64,000 nt of DNA, from the NCBI GenBank assembly GCA_027922465.2, contig BQMF02000054.1, forward strand, positions 1,054,001 through 1,118,000, in the 5' to 3' direction. The position numbers and the translations under genes are program-made. Position 1 is the first letter of the stretch; every line of letters begins with the position of its first letter. Under the pieces are notes generated by a model. It made no database searches and was not told the origin of the DNA. It saw only the letters and a list, made by a program, of their open reading frames with translations. Below, one piece after another: positions 24,501 to 33,900 of this stretch. The DNA comes from Turritopsis dohrnii. Its lineage: Eukaryota; Cnidaria; Hydrozoa; Anthoathecata; Oceaniidae.

Positions 24501-25380
24501 CTCTCGTGTTGAATAGCCCCCTGCCTCTCCCACGAAACAAGGGGCCCTTTCGAAAGGGCGCATTGGATGTCGACCTACTTGATGTTGACTGGAAATTTGT
24601 AGATTTCTGTTTCAACCCAGTAAACAAACTTTCAGATTGTTTTAAAGTCTTTGCTTCCTTAGTCAACTGTGATTCGAACTCTTCCCCAAACAAAACAGTA
24701 TTTGAGGCTACATCCAGAGACTTTGACTGATTCTTTAGAATGTCCTTCACTCTTGATTGTGACTCCATCAGAGCAGACAAGATATTTTCTCTTCTTTGAT
24801 AAGATATAGAGTTGAATACTTGTGTAAACAACATAATAGATTGATCAAACAAGGTTGATATTTGATCCAAGCCTTCATCTGGCAAAGAATCCTCTCTTTC
24901 CCCCTCCATAGTTGCCCAGAGCTGGGACACTGGACCAAACACTCTCCACAATTTTTCTTGAATCAATTTAAGATTTCGTTCATGCTTCAACGTGGAAAAC
25001 TTCGAATTGGATTGCAATAAATTCTTGATGTAGTTATCCAGTTCAGGCACCTTTCGTAGATTACTCGGAACTGGAGAACTTTGCAAAATCTGTTCCTCTA
25101 TGTCCTTATCAGCAATATGTATGCCCATATATTTATGCACATACTCCAATAAACCATTGGGTAATTCCCAAGAGTTCTCATTGCTCTCTGGCCCCAGCTC
25201 GAATCTTGGTCGTTTAGCTGGAGGCTCATGAATTTCTTCCTCTCCTTCACCGGACGTAATCTCGGTATCAGGTGGGATATTCTCTTCAATGCTGACCTGC
25301 GCCTGGGGCTGAACAGAATCAGATTGATGTTGAGTACTGGTTGCTGTCTGAGTCAACCTATGAAAGAGACGTTTGAACAT
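21514..25380 (-). CDS. DIRS Gag-like region and tyrosine recombinase in one continuous frame (1288 aa)
   Basis: Residues 1 to about 330 are a Gag-like region ending in a basic RGRGRG-type segment (PLFRGRGRGLFNTRGRYQFN). The C-terminal 280 residues are a tyrosine recombinase: TSIARAHEICSL contains the first catalytic Arg, HSTRSASSSK the His-x-x-Arg, and GHWSSVSTFEKYYHR the final His/Trp and nucleophilic Tyr. The middle, about residues 335-990, is Ser-rich, has no domain, and coincides with the RT ORF read in another frame; it is probably a shadow. That this shadow stays open for about 2 kb is unusual. The CDS end overlaps the left terminal repeat. Confidence 0.85.
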   Translation of the reverse strand: MFKRLFHRLTQTATSTQHQSDSVQPQAQVSIEENIPPDTEITSGEGEEEIHEPPAKRPRFELGPESNENSWELPNGLLEYVHKYMGIHIADKDIEEQILQSSPVPSNLRKVPELDNYIKNLLQSNSKFSTLKHERNLKLIQEKLWRVFGPVSQLWATMEGEREDSLPDEGLDQISTLFDQSIMLFTQVFNSISYQRRENILSALMESQSRVKDILKNQSKSLDVASNTVLFGEEFESQLTKEAKTLKQSESLFTGLKQKSTNFQSTSSRSTSNAPFRKGPLFRGRGRGLFNTRGRYQFNSQRGKNYSYSFVKASKKLGAYSFKNSPISKGNVSTRSNPQSTSSRKTEVVHSKLGSSDSRSSDFRVCKRVSNSFSVPPPVSTSASSQCKFRVRGKKYSEQGNSGNVTQTSYRDCGKSFTAPFPQLHLRYPKEGVGLQTSNKSEEFEQAHSVSALQDGRPIPFEGTVTKRGLYDKDRSEGCLLLSASEQKLSKICQFFMGGKHLSVSLPVFWPGSSSTSLYETIENSSSNIKEVKCSSDNLSGRLLDFSINSGGSGDGKRHSHLHSSTSGLYYQFSKISSSTMSSYSVSGYRDRFEQFKIISSPGKNGEDCVSLSGSSSSRKGVCKGFNESCGSPLVLGYCGISRSTSIQSYAKTTNSRVCEKSELRCTNSFESRGKGGTKMVDRESPSSQWGGNSVDTTPTSDFIRCISTRMGGILQGTQHRGTVVTAGEGVPHQLSRIKSSKTGNIVFSSQVSSELLNTHSNGQYSGSNISYEDGGNQERSPVWVKQKNLEISVGSSDHNYCRVPSRDFKCGGRQDVSQREGLKRVENESTGVSKYMSGKVDSLYRPVCIKTVASSTHLFFLEGRSLQQGARCISNTLDTSARLCFSSLFPNRQGVMESQIRQGDSFVSNSCMADSVMVPSVASIISTESHSASNFPRPVTESSRGKTSSHSKSNPSTSALDSIRGKLQAEGLSEKAVNLITAARREGTVSHYESAWRKWASWCSGKQVDPIRCSIALVIEFLSDLFEKGLEYQTIAGYRSALSAFHEPVEGVSVGKHPLVSALLAGVFNKRCPIPRYTFIWDVDKVVSYLGTIKTENISDKMLTLKLTMLLALTSIARAHEICSLDTKYLIKHHTGYTFHFGEITKTARKGKLRSPIKFSHFKENKELCVCHYIDIYLERTRLWRGNESFLLLGIVKPHKHVKSCTVSRWILEILSMAGVDTSTFKAHSTRSASSSKAKCQGVPIAEIIKRGHWSSVSTFEKYYHRDVKVKEKDAYESSVLRFEQRS
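22332..24563 (-). CDS. DIRS reverse transcriptase/RNase H (743 aa)
   Basis: The ORF lies wholly inside the longer Gag/recombinase frame, in a different reading frame. RT motifs: YRPVINLRNLNRHIP, IKIDLKDAYFSVPL, and the catalytic IIYLDDCLILA (YLDD, residues 267-270). RNase H: LVISSDASLQGWGASC (residues 429-444) and YLPGILNVEADRMSR. The C-terminal part past RNase H has the length and style of DIRS proteins. No Dam-type methyltransferase motif is evident. Translation probably needs frameshifting, reinitiation or splicing from the Gag frame. Confidence 0.92.
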   Translation of the reverse strand: MRPFERAPCFVGEAGGYSTREEDTSLTHRGVRIIPIPLLKPVRNSELILSKIHPLVKEMFPQDLIPNLPQAGRLKWYIRNWEVLTQDPQILGFVKGYQIPFQSLPPSQLQPPHSANFELEEKNIVNKEIQEMLRKQAIEIVESPSQRHFLSSIFVIPKKESGYRPVINLRNLNRHIPYQHFKMEGLSLLKELLQKGDYMIKIDLKDAYFSVPLSKSSQRYVSFLWEGNIYQFLCLCFGLGPAPRVFTKLLKIPVAILRRLNVRLIIYLDDCLILASTQEEVEMARDTLIFILQHLGFTINFQKSVLQPCHLIQFLGIEIDSNNLKLFLPQGKMERIVSHCQDLLAAEKVSVRDLMKVVGRLSSSAIAVFPAPLQYRAMQRQQILEFAKNQNYDVQIVLNQEAREELKWWIENLHLHNGVGIVSTQPQLVISSDASLQGWGASCKGLNTGGQWSQREKEYHINYLELKAAKLAILSFHRRFPQSSSIHIQMDNIVALTYLMKMGGTKSEVLSGLSKKIWKYLLDHQITITVEYLPGILNVEADRMSRSVKDSSEWKMSQQVFQNICRARWTPCTDLFASRLSHQVPIYFSWKVDPYSKGQDAFQTRWTHLRGYAFPPFSLIGRVLWKVRSDKATVLLVTPAWQTQSWYPQLLQLSVQNPILLPTFPDLLLNPQGERHPLIQNQTLQLVLWTVSGESCKQKAYQKRLSTLSLQLGEKEQFLITNRPGVSGLAGVLGNRLIQFDAL

Positions 25381-25824
25381 AGTCTCATTAGCATCAATTT
25401 CCTGCTAGAGTATGATTGTAACTCTGTAGCACACTTTACATTAAATCTTATCAGTAATCACGGAATGATTACTCAGATAATTGGCGAATTAAATACCTAA
25501 ACTTATCCAATTACTTACTGTGCGTCCATTTTGTTTGGCGAGAATTGACGAAAGAGGTCGTGAAGAATGACTTTCAGCCTGAAGGCGTGAATGGGCGTAT
25601 ACACCAGTATTAGATCGGGCGGAGATTTTATGAAATGAAATTGCTGGAATCATATGCAAAGTCAATGCCCAAATCTTCTTGATCTAGCTTTGCTAAACTA
25701 TTCTTCTACTAAAAACCTTAACCACAAAATTCTTGCTTGAAAAATATACCATTCAGTCTCTCTCACCAGAAATTTTGTTTCTCATACTTAAACCATTTTT
25801 TTGTCTATTATCTTAATTTCTTAA

Positions 25825-25847
25825 TCTATATATTAATAGCCGATTCT

Positions 25848-25879
<32 letters not shown>

Positions 25880-25958
25880 TTTTTGATTGATTGATTGATT
25901 CGGTTTATTTCGTAAAGTTACAATTTACATCACCGAGATATGAAGATATCGTAATAAT

Positions 25959-25989
<31 letters not shown>

Positions 25990-27393
25990 AAAAAGTTTTT
26001 AATTTTGTCATCCCACATTTTCTTGTTTGTTCTTACTATGTGAGCTGCTTCTTCCCAAGTCCACCCCAAAGATTTTAAATCATTCTTCATGCGGGAGATC
26101 CAAGTGGTTTTTGGTTTGCCTGGTGGTTTCCGGTATTTCGATGTGGCGTATCGGAGCGCCTCATACATAGGTGTGGATTCATTTTGCTTGATTAGTTTTT
26201 CGAACCAATTGAATCTCCTTCTCTGCACCACTTTACTCCAGTCTATCATTTTTGTTCTTTCTCGAAGTCTTTGGTTGCTGATTTTGTTCGGATATATTGT
26301 TTGTAGGACAAATGTTCTTATAAGTGTTCTTTGGAATGTGTCGAGTTGTTCTTCCATGGATTTCGATAGTGTCCAGGTCTCGCTGTTATAAAGGAAGATT
26401 GGCTGTATGTATGTTTGTAGGATGTTCATTTTTGTTTTTGTTGTTAAGGCTTTGTTGTTAAAGAACTGGTTCAGATTTTTTGCAGCATTTATCGCTAAGA
26501 TTTTCCTCCGTTTTATGTCTTGTTGAGTGTCTAACATTGTACCCAGGAATTTACATTTTTTCCACTCGTTTGAATTCCTGTTTATTCTGTATTCTTCTGT
26601 TTTGGTGTCGTTTATCTGCAGTCCTCTCTTTTTCAGTTGTTCTTTTATTTCTTTCTTGTACCTTTGGAGTTTGCTGTAGTCACTTGTAATTTTGCTGATG
26701 TCGTCAGCATATTGCATATCTAGGTCGATGTGTCTTTTGGGGGTTAATTGCGAGTAGTTGTGCTCAGTCAGTTCATCTGGTATTTCACTTGATTTGATGT
26801 TTCGTTGAAAATAATGATGGTCATGTAGCGTGTTGTCATCTCTGAGTAACGATTTCGCTAGGTAGAATGTAAATATGTTTGCACTAGCGCAGTCTCCTTG
26901 TGGGGCTCCTGTATCAGTCATGAAAGTTTTACTGTTTGTTTGTTTGTTTGTAAGTCACACAAAATGGTAGATGTGAACTGCGAAAGAGAGTCAGCAATGT
27001 AAGATCACACATAAATTACTTCTCTTCTTGTGCGCGACGTCAGTGTGAAACCATTGTATTGAGACCCTAATCGAATGTGACGTTTAGGGAAAATTATCTC
27101 CGTAACCAATATGGATAACTGACGTTTTTTGGGGTCCGCGATACAGGCGATGGGGTGACGAAAAATTTGGGTCTAATTTTTTTGGGGAGGGGTCTGTGAC
27201 GTCATCAAAATCTTTGAACAATGATATCTCTGTAACGGTTGATCGTAGCGGAACGATCCCATACATTTTTTTGATCAGTTTTTCGAGCTCTACAACATGG
27301 GAACACTTTCGGTTGCCAATTCCTTAATCTTATTTTTCGAGAAGTTAACGCATGCTGAACATGGGCGGCGAACGACGCCGCCTTGGCGGCTAG
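25825..27393 (+). mobile_element. Nonautonomous Helitron, copy 1 (interrupted by a LINE)
   Basis: Begins with TCTATATATTAATAGCC after an A and ends with a GC-rich hairpin (GGGCGGCGAACGACGCCGCC) followed by TTGGCGGCTAG: a 5' TC and 3' hairpin plus CTAG, as in Helitrons. It has no Rep/helicase coding. A LINE fragment sits inside its TGTC/TGTT-rich 5' part. It is followed with zero spacing by copy 2. Confidence 0.8.
25961..26930 (-). pseudogene. 5'-truncated LINE fragment (reverse transcriptase C-terminal half)
   Basis: The ORF 25986-26921 (311 aa) starts within RT: TGAPQGDCASANIFTFYLA, MQYADDISKIT (YADD), KCKFLGTMLDTQQDIKRRK, then the RT-distal PIFLYNSETWTLSKSMEEQL. It is followed on the minus strand by a 25-plus A tract (T tract 25963-25987 on plus), the 3' tail of a target-primed insertion. 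The endonuclease and first half of RT are absent. The tail sequence carries TTGATTGATTGATTGA on the plus strand. The reading frame is still open, so the insertion is not very old. Confidence 0.85.
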
Positions 27394-28262
27394 TCTATAT
27401 ATTAATAGCCGATTCTCTGTCTGTCTGTTTGTTTGTTTGTTTGTTTGTTTGTAAGTCACGCAAAATGGTAGATTAAGTTGTGAGCGAAATTATTTCTTTT
27501 TTTGTGTGCGACGTGAGTTCGAAGCAAATACATTGCAACCCCAATCAAACGTGACTTTTTTTGGCTGATGAACTAATAGGAATAACGTTTCGTTTTTATT
27601 ATTTTGTTAGTTTTATATTCCACGTTGACTTGGCTTTGAAAACAATACATCAACTAAATACAAAGAAATTAACTGATAAAACATTTTGGACAAAAAGCAG
27701 CCGTGGGAGAACGTGGTAGCATCTCGGTTTGCCAGTGTATCCTAACGTATCCTTGCCTGACTGTCTGAGACGGGTGAACGTTTTTTTCGAGTAATGAAAA
27801 TGTTTAAAAACCTATAGGTAAAAAAAAAATATCATAAAACAAAATATTTTTTTTTGCTTTTGTCATAATAGTTGTCTTTAATCGATTTCTTTTAATCTAT
27901 TTTATTTTATATCAGATCGAACGTTTTTTTTATTCACTTGATTCATTTAGCACGTGCCTTTTCTTCTCTCCTCCCGTGTGATCTTTTTAAGAAGAGAATC
28001 CATTTTCCCCTTACGTTTGATAGCACCCATGTTAGAGCGCGTAACTTTTTTAAAACAAAAGCTAATAAAAAGTTGAAGTTTTCTCTCTCTACGTTTTGAG
28101 TGTATTGTTACACTGATAAAAGATTGGTTTTACCAGAGGTTGTGACTTCGAATCTGCTTCTGGTTGAACACAAGTTGTACGAGCCGTTTATAAGGAAATT
28201 TGACGTTTATTGATACAGAGCAGGTGGACATGGGCGGCGAGCAACGCCGCCTTGGCGGCTAG
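27394..28262 (+). mobile_element. Nonautonomous Helitron, copy 2
   Basis: 869 bp, starting TCTATATATTAATAGCCGAT directly after CTAG of copy 1 and ending with GGGCGGCGAGCAACGCCGCC and TTGGCGGCTAG, followed by T. Shared internal blocks with copy 1 include GTAAGTCACGCAAAATGGTA. No ORF of note. Confidence 0.8.
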
Positions 28263-28400
28263 TTTAGTTTATTTCTTTATTTATTTGGTGGCCACCCCCT
28301 TTGTTTAGTATTCGCTATTGGGGTGGTCTCCTACCTAAACCTTATTGTAATTTCATTTTCATTTGCTTATTTTCTTGGCAAATAAATATTGATTGATTGA
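28263..28400 (+). repeat. LINE-type 3' tail fragment
   Basis: The sequence ends in AAATAAATATTGATTGATTG, a short tandem tail typical of CR1/L2-like LINE 3' ends. No coding part is attached. Confidence 0.4.
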
Positions 28401-30960
28401 TCAACCAAAACAAACACTCCTCTTAAAAGAACGCCCACTCTAAATTGAATAAACGCCCAGGGCATTTATTGGAGCATTTACGATTAAAAATAAGCATATG
28501 ATAAATTTTCCAATGTTAAAAATCATGCATTTTAGCTTCTGCTGGGAAAATCTCAAAATTCCCAGGAATTCTTTCTTCTGCTGGCTAGAAAAGGAGGTAT
28601 GGGCTTAGTGTGTGGTGACTCACTTAGGTGGATGAGTCTTGGTGACATGGTCACATGGAGTAACATCTTCTCGAGTAGGCATTGGTAACATAATAACTAT
28701 ATCGCCAAAAGTATTGTTAACACCAGTAGCGTTGTTTTTATTTTGTTTTGTTTTTTTCTGGTGATATTTCTTTGCTTCCCGATAATATCTAACAATGAAA
28801 TAAACATCTCAAATTGATTTCATCTGTTATTTGGAAACAGAACCACTCTGGGAAATGAGATTTTCTGACGAAAATTTGTGGCTCTGAGGTTACAAATCAT
28901 AAATTCAACACACACCACGCGGATAAAACCATGACATATTGGTATATGACACATTCGATTGTCAAATGGACAAGTATACAAAAATTGCAATCAAGAAATA
29001 TTACCGAAGCTTTAAAAGAAAATATCCAGGAAATTCTTATATTTTCGTCTTTCTTGCGATATATTTTTCGCAGGAAATGGAAAAGAAGAAGAGAAAACCG
29101 AAAAAATCTGTTTTGGAAAAACTCATTAATACCTAAACAATTAAGAAAAAAAAGCCGTATCTTTATTGTTTGAAGGTGCAAAATCTTTTATGCCGCTACC
29201 TAATAATTAAATTCGCACGTAAGATCACGCGGGTTAATAATTCACTCATGCTCAATTTCACGCGTTTCAAATTTGTGCAGCAAGTGTTGACCTATTCGCG
29301 CAGTTTTTTTGAATTCAAATAGTAAAACACTTTAGTTACCTTGACATAGCTTACAAATGTATCAACCTCGTACCCAAGGTTGTTGTACTGGCCGGCGGAA
29401 AACTAAATCTCAGGTAAGTCGTCAAAATAGATAGTCGTTGTTATCAAGGGGTTTAGAAACTGCGTCGGTAAATCCTGATCTTCAAAATAATGTCTGTTTC
29501 GTTTTTCATTTTGTCGTAAAACTTTGTCGCCGATGCCGATGACGCATGTGGAGGTTTCAAGACGCTGATGCTGACGTCTATTTTCATGTGGTCGCGGTGT
29601 AGAGGGTATCATGTTTACAGAGGGTTTCAGTCCAATAACTTCAAACTCACACTGAAGGAGAGTCTCCTTAATAAACCGTGACAAACCTATTCTTAACGGG
29701 AACATTCAATTTATGCCGCTTTGAATTATTTTGATAGTTATTTTGATTACTTTTCTTGTACAAAACAATTTTATGCGTAATCATGGAGGTAGAACCTCCG
29801 AAAGCTTGTAAATTTGAAGATATACAAAAAGAATATTATAGATTTAATTGATGTCTTTCTGCGTTCCTGAATACTTACCACCACCGTTCCTACTATTCTA
29901 AAAAGTTTCTTTTGACGCAATGATATGAAGTTGGGTAGAGTCAGAGGCAGTTCCAGTGTCAGAGTGCAGTGTAATAAAATTCCTTTTCATTCATTAGGTA
30001 GTTTTATTTTTCTATTATAAATAATTCCACTGTTTTCCATATATTCTTAACAACCTTCTTGACAATGTGAATCAGAAAACATCGGTGGTGAGATGAGAAC
30101 GACCCAAAAATAACATTACCAGCGGATATGTTTCAAAAAACATTTCGTGTCCAGGGTTGGACAAAAATTTATTAAAATTATCTTTTAAGTTGGATAAAAA
30201 TTAAGATCAACTTTATTCTTTTGTTTGCATAGGCAATCCGACTATTTCATTCGATTTTTCACAAAATAAAGATAATTTGCAAAGGGTCTTAAGTATCACC
30301 TGAAAATAGTTCTAAATCACTACTTGGGGATTGTTCACAAATGACGTCAACCATTTTTTCAATATTTTTGACTACCCTTCCCCCCTCCATCAACCTGCGT
30401 TGATGTCATCTTTTGGCAAGAGGCCCCAAAGTCAAGATACAACAACAACAACAACAACAACGAAATATTTACTTAATTATAAATATCGAGTGTTTGAAAA
30501 TTTTGACGAATTTTGAGGTCAACAGTAGTGTCACCTCTCCCCATTCCCTTTCAACGAGCTTCAACTTCCACAACCATCCCCTCTCCCCTTACGGTTGACG
30601 TCATTTGCGAACAGTCCCTTGTAGTGTTCAGCAAAAGATGATAATCGGAAGATGTAATGTTTCATGATGACGACCAATATTGATGAGTTTTCATTTGTCA
30701 TCTGGCTTCTTGTTCTTACGGAAACTGTTTCTTCCACGAACTAAAGAAGAAGAAGATAAAAAGAAAGTACAGCGGTTCAACTCTATAGAAAAATACACAA
30801 AAATAAAAATGCTCTTCATCACACACAGTGACTTTTTGTAAGATCCTAGTAACACATGTTAAAATTGAGCATTGCCATAATCTCTATCACCAAATAAAAC
30901 TGTAACGTATGGATCCAAACAAAGAAGAAGAAAAATCGAAAGTCAATCGAAGAATCTTTT
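28401..30960. other. Gene-poor spacer 3' of the NOS gene
   Basis: It contains a fragment with AACGCCC/AAACGCCC motifs (28417-28480) related to the DNA element at 47364, a CAA microsatellite (about 30440-30462) and a short stem motif at 29781-29812 (GGAGGTAGAACCTCCGAAAG). No convincing exon was found apart from the doubtful ORF listed separately. Confidence 0.45.
29403..29705 (-). CDS. Hypothetical 100-aa ORF, no recognised domain
   Basis: ATG to stop, reading MFPLRIGLSRFIKETLLQ at the N-terminus. I recognise no family, signal peptide or membrane segment. Its composition is balanced rather than AT-biased, the only reason to list it. It could be a real small gene, an exon, or chance. Confidence 0.2.
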   Translation of the reverse strand: MFPLRIGLSRFIKETLLQCEFEVIGLKPSVNMIPSTPRPHENRRQHQRLETSTCVIGIGDKVLRQNEKRNRHYFEDQDLPTQFLNPLITTTIYFDDLPEI

Positions 30961-30962
30961 CT

Positions 30963-33900
30963 TCACTTACAAGCTGCTGATCGTATGCGTGTTGTAACTT
31001 CTTTATGTTTCAAAGTAACTCCGAAAACATCAACATGGTAGCGGTTTTCATTCTGAAAAATTAAAGTAAGAAAGAAATCCAAACTAGTTGAAAAAGACCT
31101 CTATATGTTGTTGTTTGTTTTATGATTGTCAAACATTTTTGGGAAAATTGGACTTTGAGAATTATTGTTGACATCTGGACAACAATGAGAGTTATATGTC
31201 TTTGAAAACTCCGCGTTTTCTTTCCTCTCCACCTCTAATACTACTGCAAGCTATAAACGATTTTGTGTAACATTTACATAATATCGCCCCAAAATTTGCA
31301 ATTCCAACTAAATTTTGACGAAAATTCAAAGTTCTCTAAATTTTATAAAAATTTACATTAAGCACAACTGGAAGGTGCTGATTATTGCTAGAAGTCAATA
31401 ATAGACTTGTGACACGTGCTGAAGCCTTCATGCTATGTGGCTTCTTGTTTTAATCAGATCTCGAGAAAGCAATTTAACTCTGGAATTCCCAAAAAAGTTC
31501 ATATTTCATATTTTAAAGTTCTTTATCGATATCTAGCTTGTTTCAGTCACTTTTGACCTGCACAAAGATTATTTTGTTTACTTAAAATAATCTTGCTATT
31601 TAGTCAACGGATAAGCTGAAAGAGGAGTCGTTTGCGTAGTGACAGATAAACAAGGTATTATACAGTGTGTTTCAAAATGTTGGAAACGGAAAATTTAAAG
31701 CTGTCTTTTTAAATGAATATACCGAATTTCAAAATAATTTTTATATCGATGGAAAGCCATTTTCAAGTTCTTTCGGCTGATATAGTTTTGTGAAAAATGG
31801 AAAAGTGGTTTTTGAAAAAATGAAGGAAAATGTCTTGGAAAAATGTAATTAAATTTTTAATGGTCGATTAAAAATTCGGTATATTCGTTTAAAAAAACAG
31901 CTTTAAAATTTCCGTTTCCAACATTATGAAACACACTGTAACTACAATGCAGAAATGCTTGAGTTTCTAATTCAAAAGACCGCTCTATTACCTTTATTTC
32001 AGTTATGTAAGACAGTATTTCTTCGTCCGAAAGGGCATAGAAATCTTGTAAAATATCCTGTAAAGCTTTCCCGACATCATTTGCCATCCTGACATCACCA
32101 CAGACATAGATGTGACCTTTATCGACCACCAAAAGTTGACCAACCAGGGCAGCGTTCTCTTTCAGCATATTTTGAACATACACCTTGAAAATCAAAATCA
32201 AAATTTACATTTTGAAAAAACACAAAATCATTTACTCTATGGATATAGAAAATGTAGCCGACTTTCTCTCTACCTTTGGCCGATCAGGTTCCCTTGAAAA
32301 AGCATTAAACATTTGTGACAAACCACCGTTAGCAATTGCTTCTTCTCTTTCTTGTTGATAAAGGTTGTCTTGATTGGAATCACGACAACCAAAAAATAAA
32401 ATAGCATTTCGTTGTACACCAGTAGTTTGTTTCTCATATTGAAGCTCCTGCCAAAAAGAACGAAACGGAGCAATCCCTGTTCCTGGTCCAACCATAATGA
32501 TTGGTGCTGACGGATCTTCCGGTAAATGAAACTTGGATGCCCTAAAGAAAAATGAAGAAATGCTTAAACTGTCGAAAAGGTAACAAGAACCGGAAACGCA
32601 AGGTTGCTGGTGAACAAAGTTCGTCAAGCTTATGTATTACGAAATGATTATCTTGCATCCATGGTCACGTAAGAACACGAAGATAATAAAGACATACCTC
32701 TTGAAATGATACGGTACTTTGAGGCCAGGACGTAACGAATGCAACCAGTTGGAACAAACTCCAAAGTGTTGTTTACCTTTAATGAAGGACAGCATTAATG
32801 ATCTAAGCAACTAAAATCCCAATATTGAAATTCAGTTCAAATCAAAATTTGATCAACAAATTTCTAAACAATTTGATAACTGATCAACAAATCTATCTAA
32901 GAAAAGTATGAGTAAAAATTGAGGATTATTCAATAATTTACGTTTTTGAAGCTGATCTAGATTACAATTTTGATATAGTTGCTGCTTCAAAAACTTGCCA
33001 ACTCACCGTTGATGGTATAACAGACGCGAGCAATTGTTATATGCACTTCATTTGGACACATGTTTAGTGATGAGGAAATAGAATATGTACGCTGAAATTA
33101 GAAACGATGTTTTTAATGGTTATGGTCAGACGACAACTAATGTTGAAGCATGCTGGATTGATATGTTATCAACATGAAATGTATGAATGTCTCGGTGACC
33201 AACATTCTACAGAAAAGCATCGGAGCAAATGTCATGGTCAAACAACCCGTGTAACTCTCTGCAAAGCTATTGATTGATAATGACGCTAGAAAGTGAAACC
33301 AACAAACCGATTTCAAAACTGGCAGATGAAAGACCAATATTGTCGCATGAATTTTCACAGATGTGAACGTCTGCAATACTTCCAAAATACTTGGATATTG
33401 TTTGAATTTCCAATCTTCATACTTTTCGCTATTCTAACAAGAACAGAAAGAAAGGAGTACAGTATGAACGTTATATACAATGAAATGAACACTTTCCATT
33501 TCACAGTTAAACAAGCATGTAACAAAACCATGCAACCAAAATTTATTACAGGATCGGAGACACATTTTCCTTACAAAAATGTTTCTTGGATGGTCAAAAA
33601 ATTAAATGTGGCCATTACTTAATTAATAAACAAGGCACCAAGTATAAGTATAAGTTTTTCAGACTCTGTCAATTACTTAATATGATCACGCTTTAATCAA
33701 CAGCACCAACTAACCCCTGTGTACTTACTTTCGACAGTTTTATCAGGTTTCTTTTTTGGTCTTCATCGGAGCAGTGCTCGGCAAAAATTCTCAAGAGCTT
33801 CGAGGAAGGTGGTGTAGTGATGTCCAAGAATACAGTGAAGATATTTCGTAGTGTGGACGGCATTGGAATCTTGTCAATCGGTTTCCAAACAACATTTTCC

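Larger units (their letters stand above)
21435..25642 (-). mobile_element. DIRS-type tyrosine-recombinase retrotransposon
   Basis: Inverted terminal repeats of 90 bp at 21435-21524 and 25553-25642 appear identical by eye (both contain CTAATACTGGTGTATACGCC or its complement). Between them, on the minus strand, lie a Gag/tyrosine-recombinase frame and a nested RT/RNase H frame, both uninterrupted. DIRS elements integrate through a circular intermediate using a tyrosine recombinase, so the absence of LTRs, integrase and target duplication fits. Identical repeats and open frames suggest a young, possibly active copy. Confidence 0.9.

Noticed and set aside
28897..29181. Overlapping ORFs on both strands
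   Set aside because: AT-rich, low-complexity, no motif, and mutually antisense; most likely chance.
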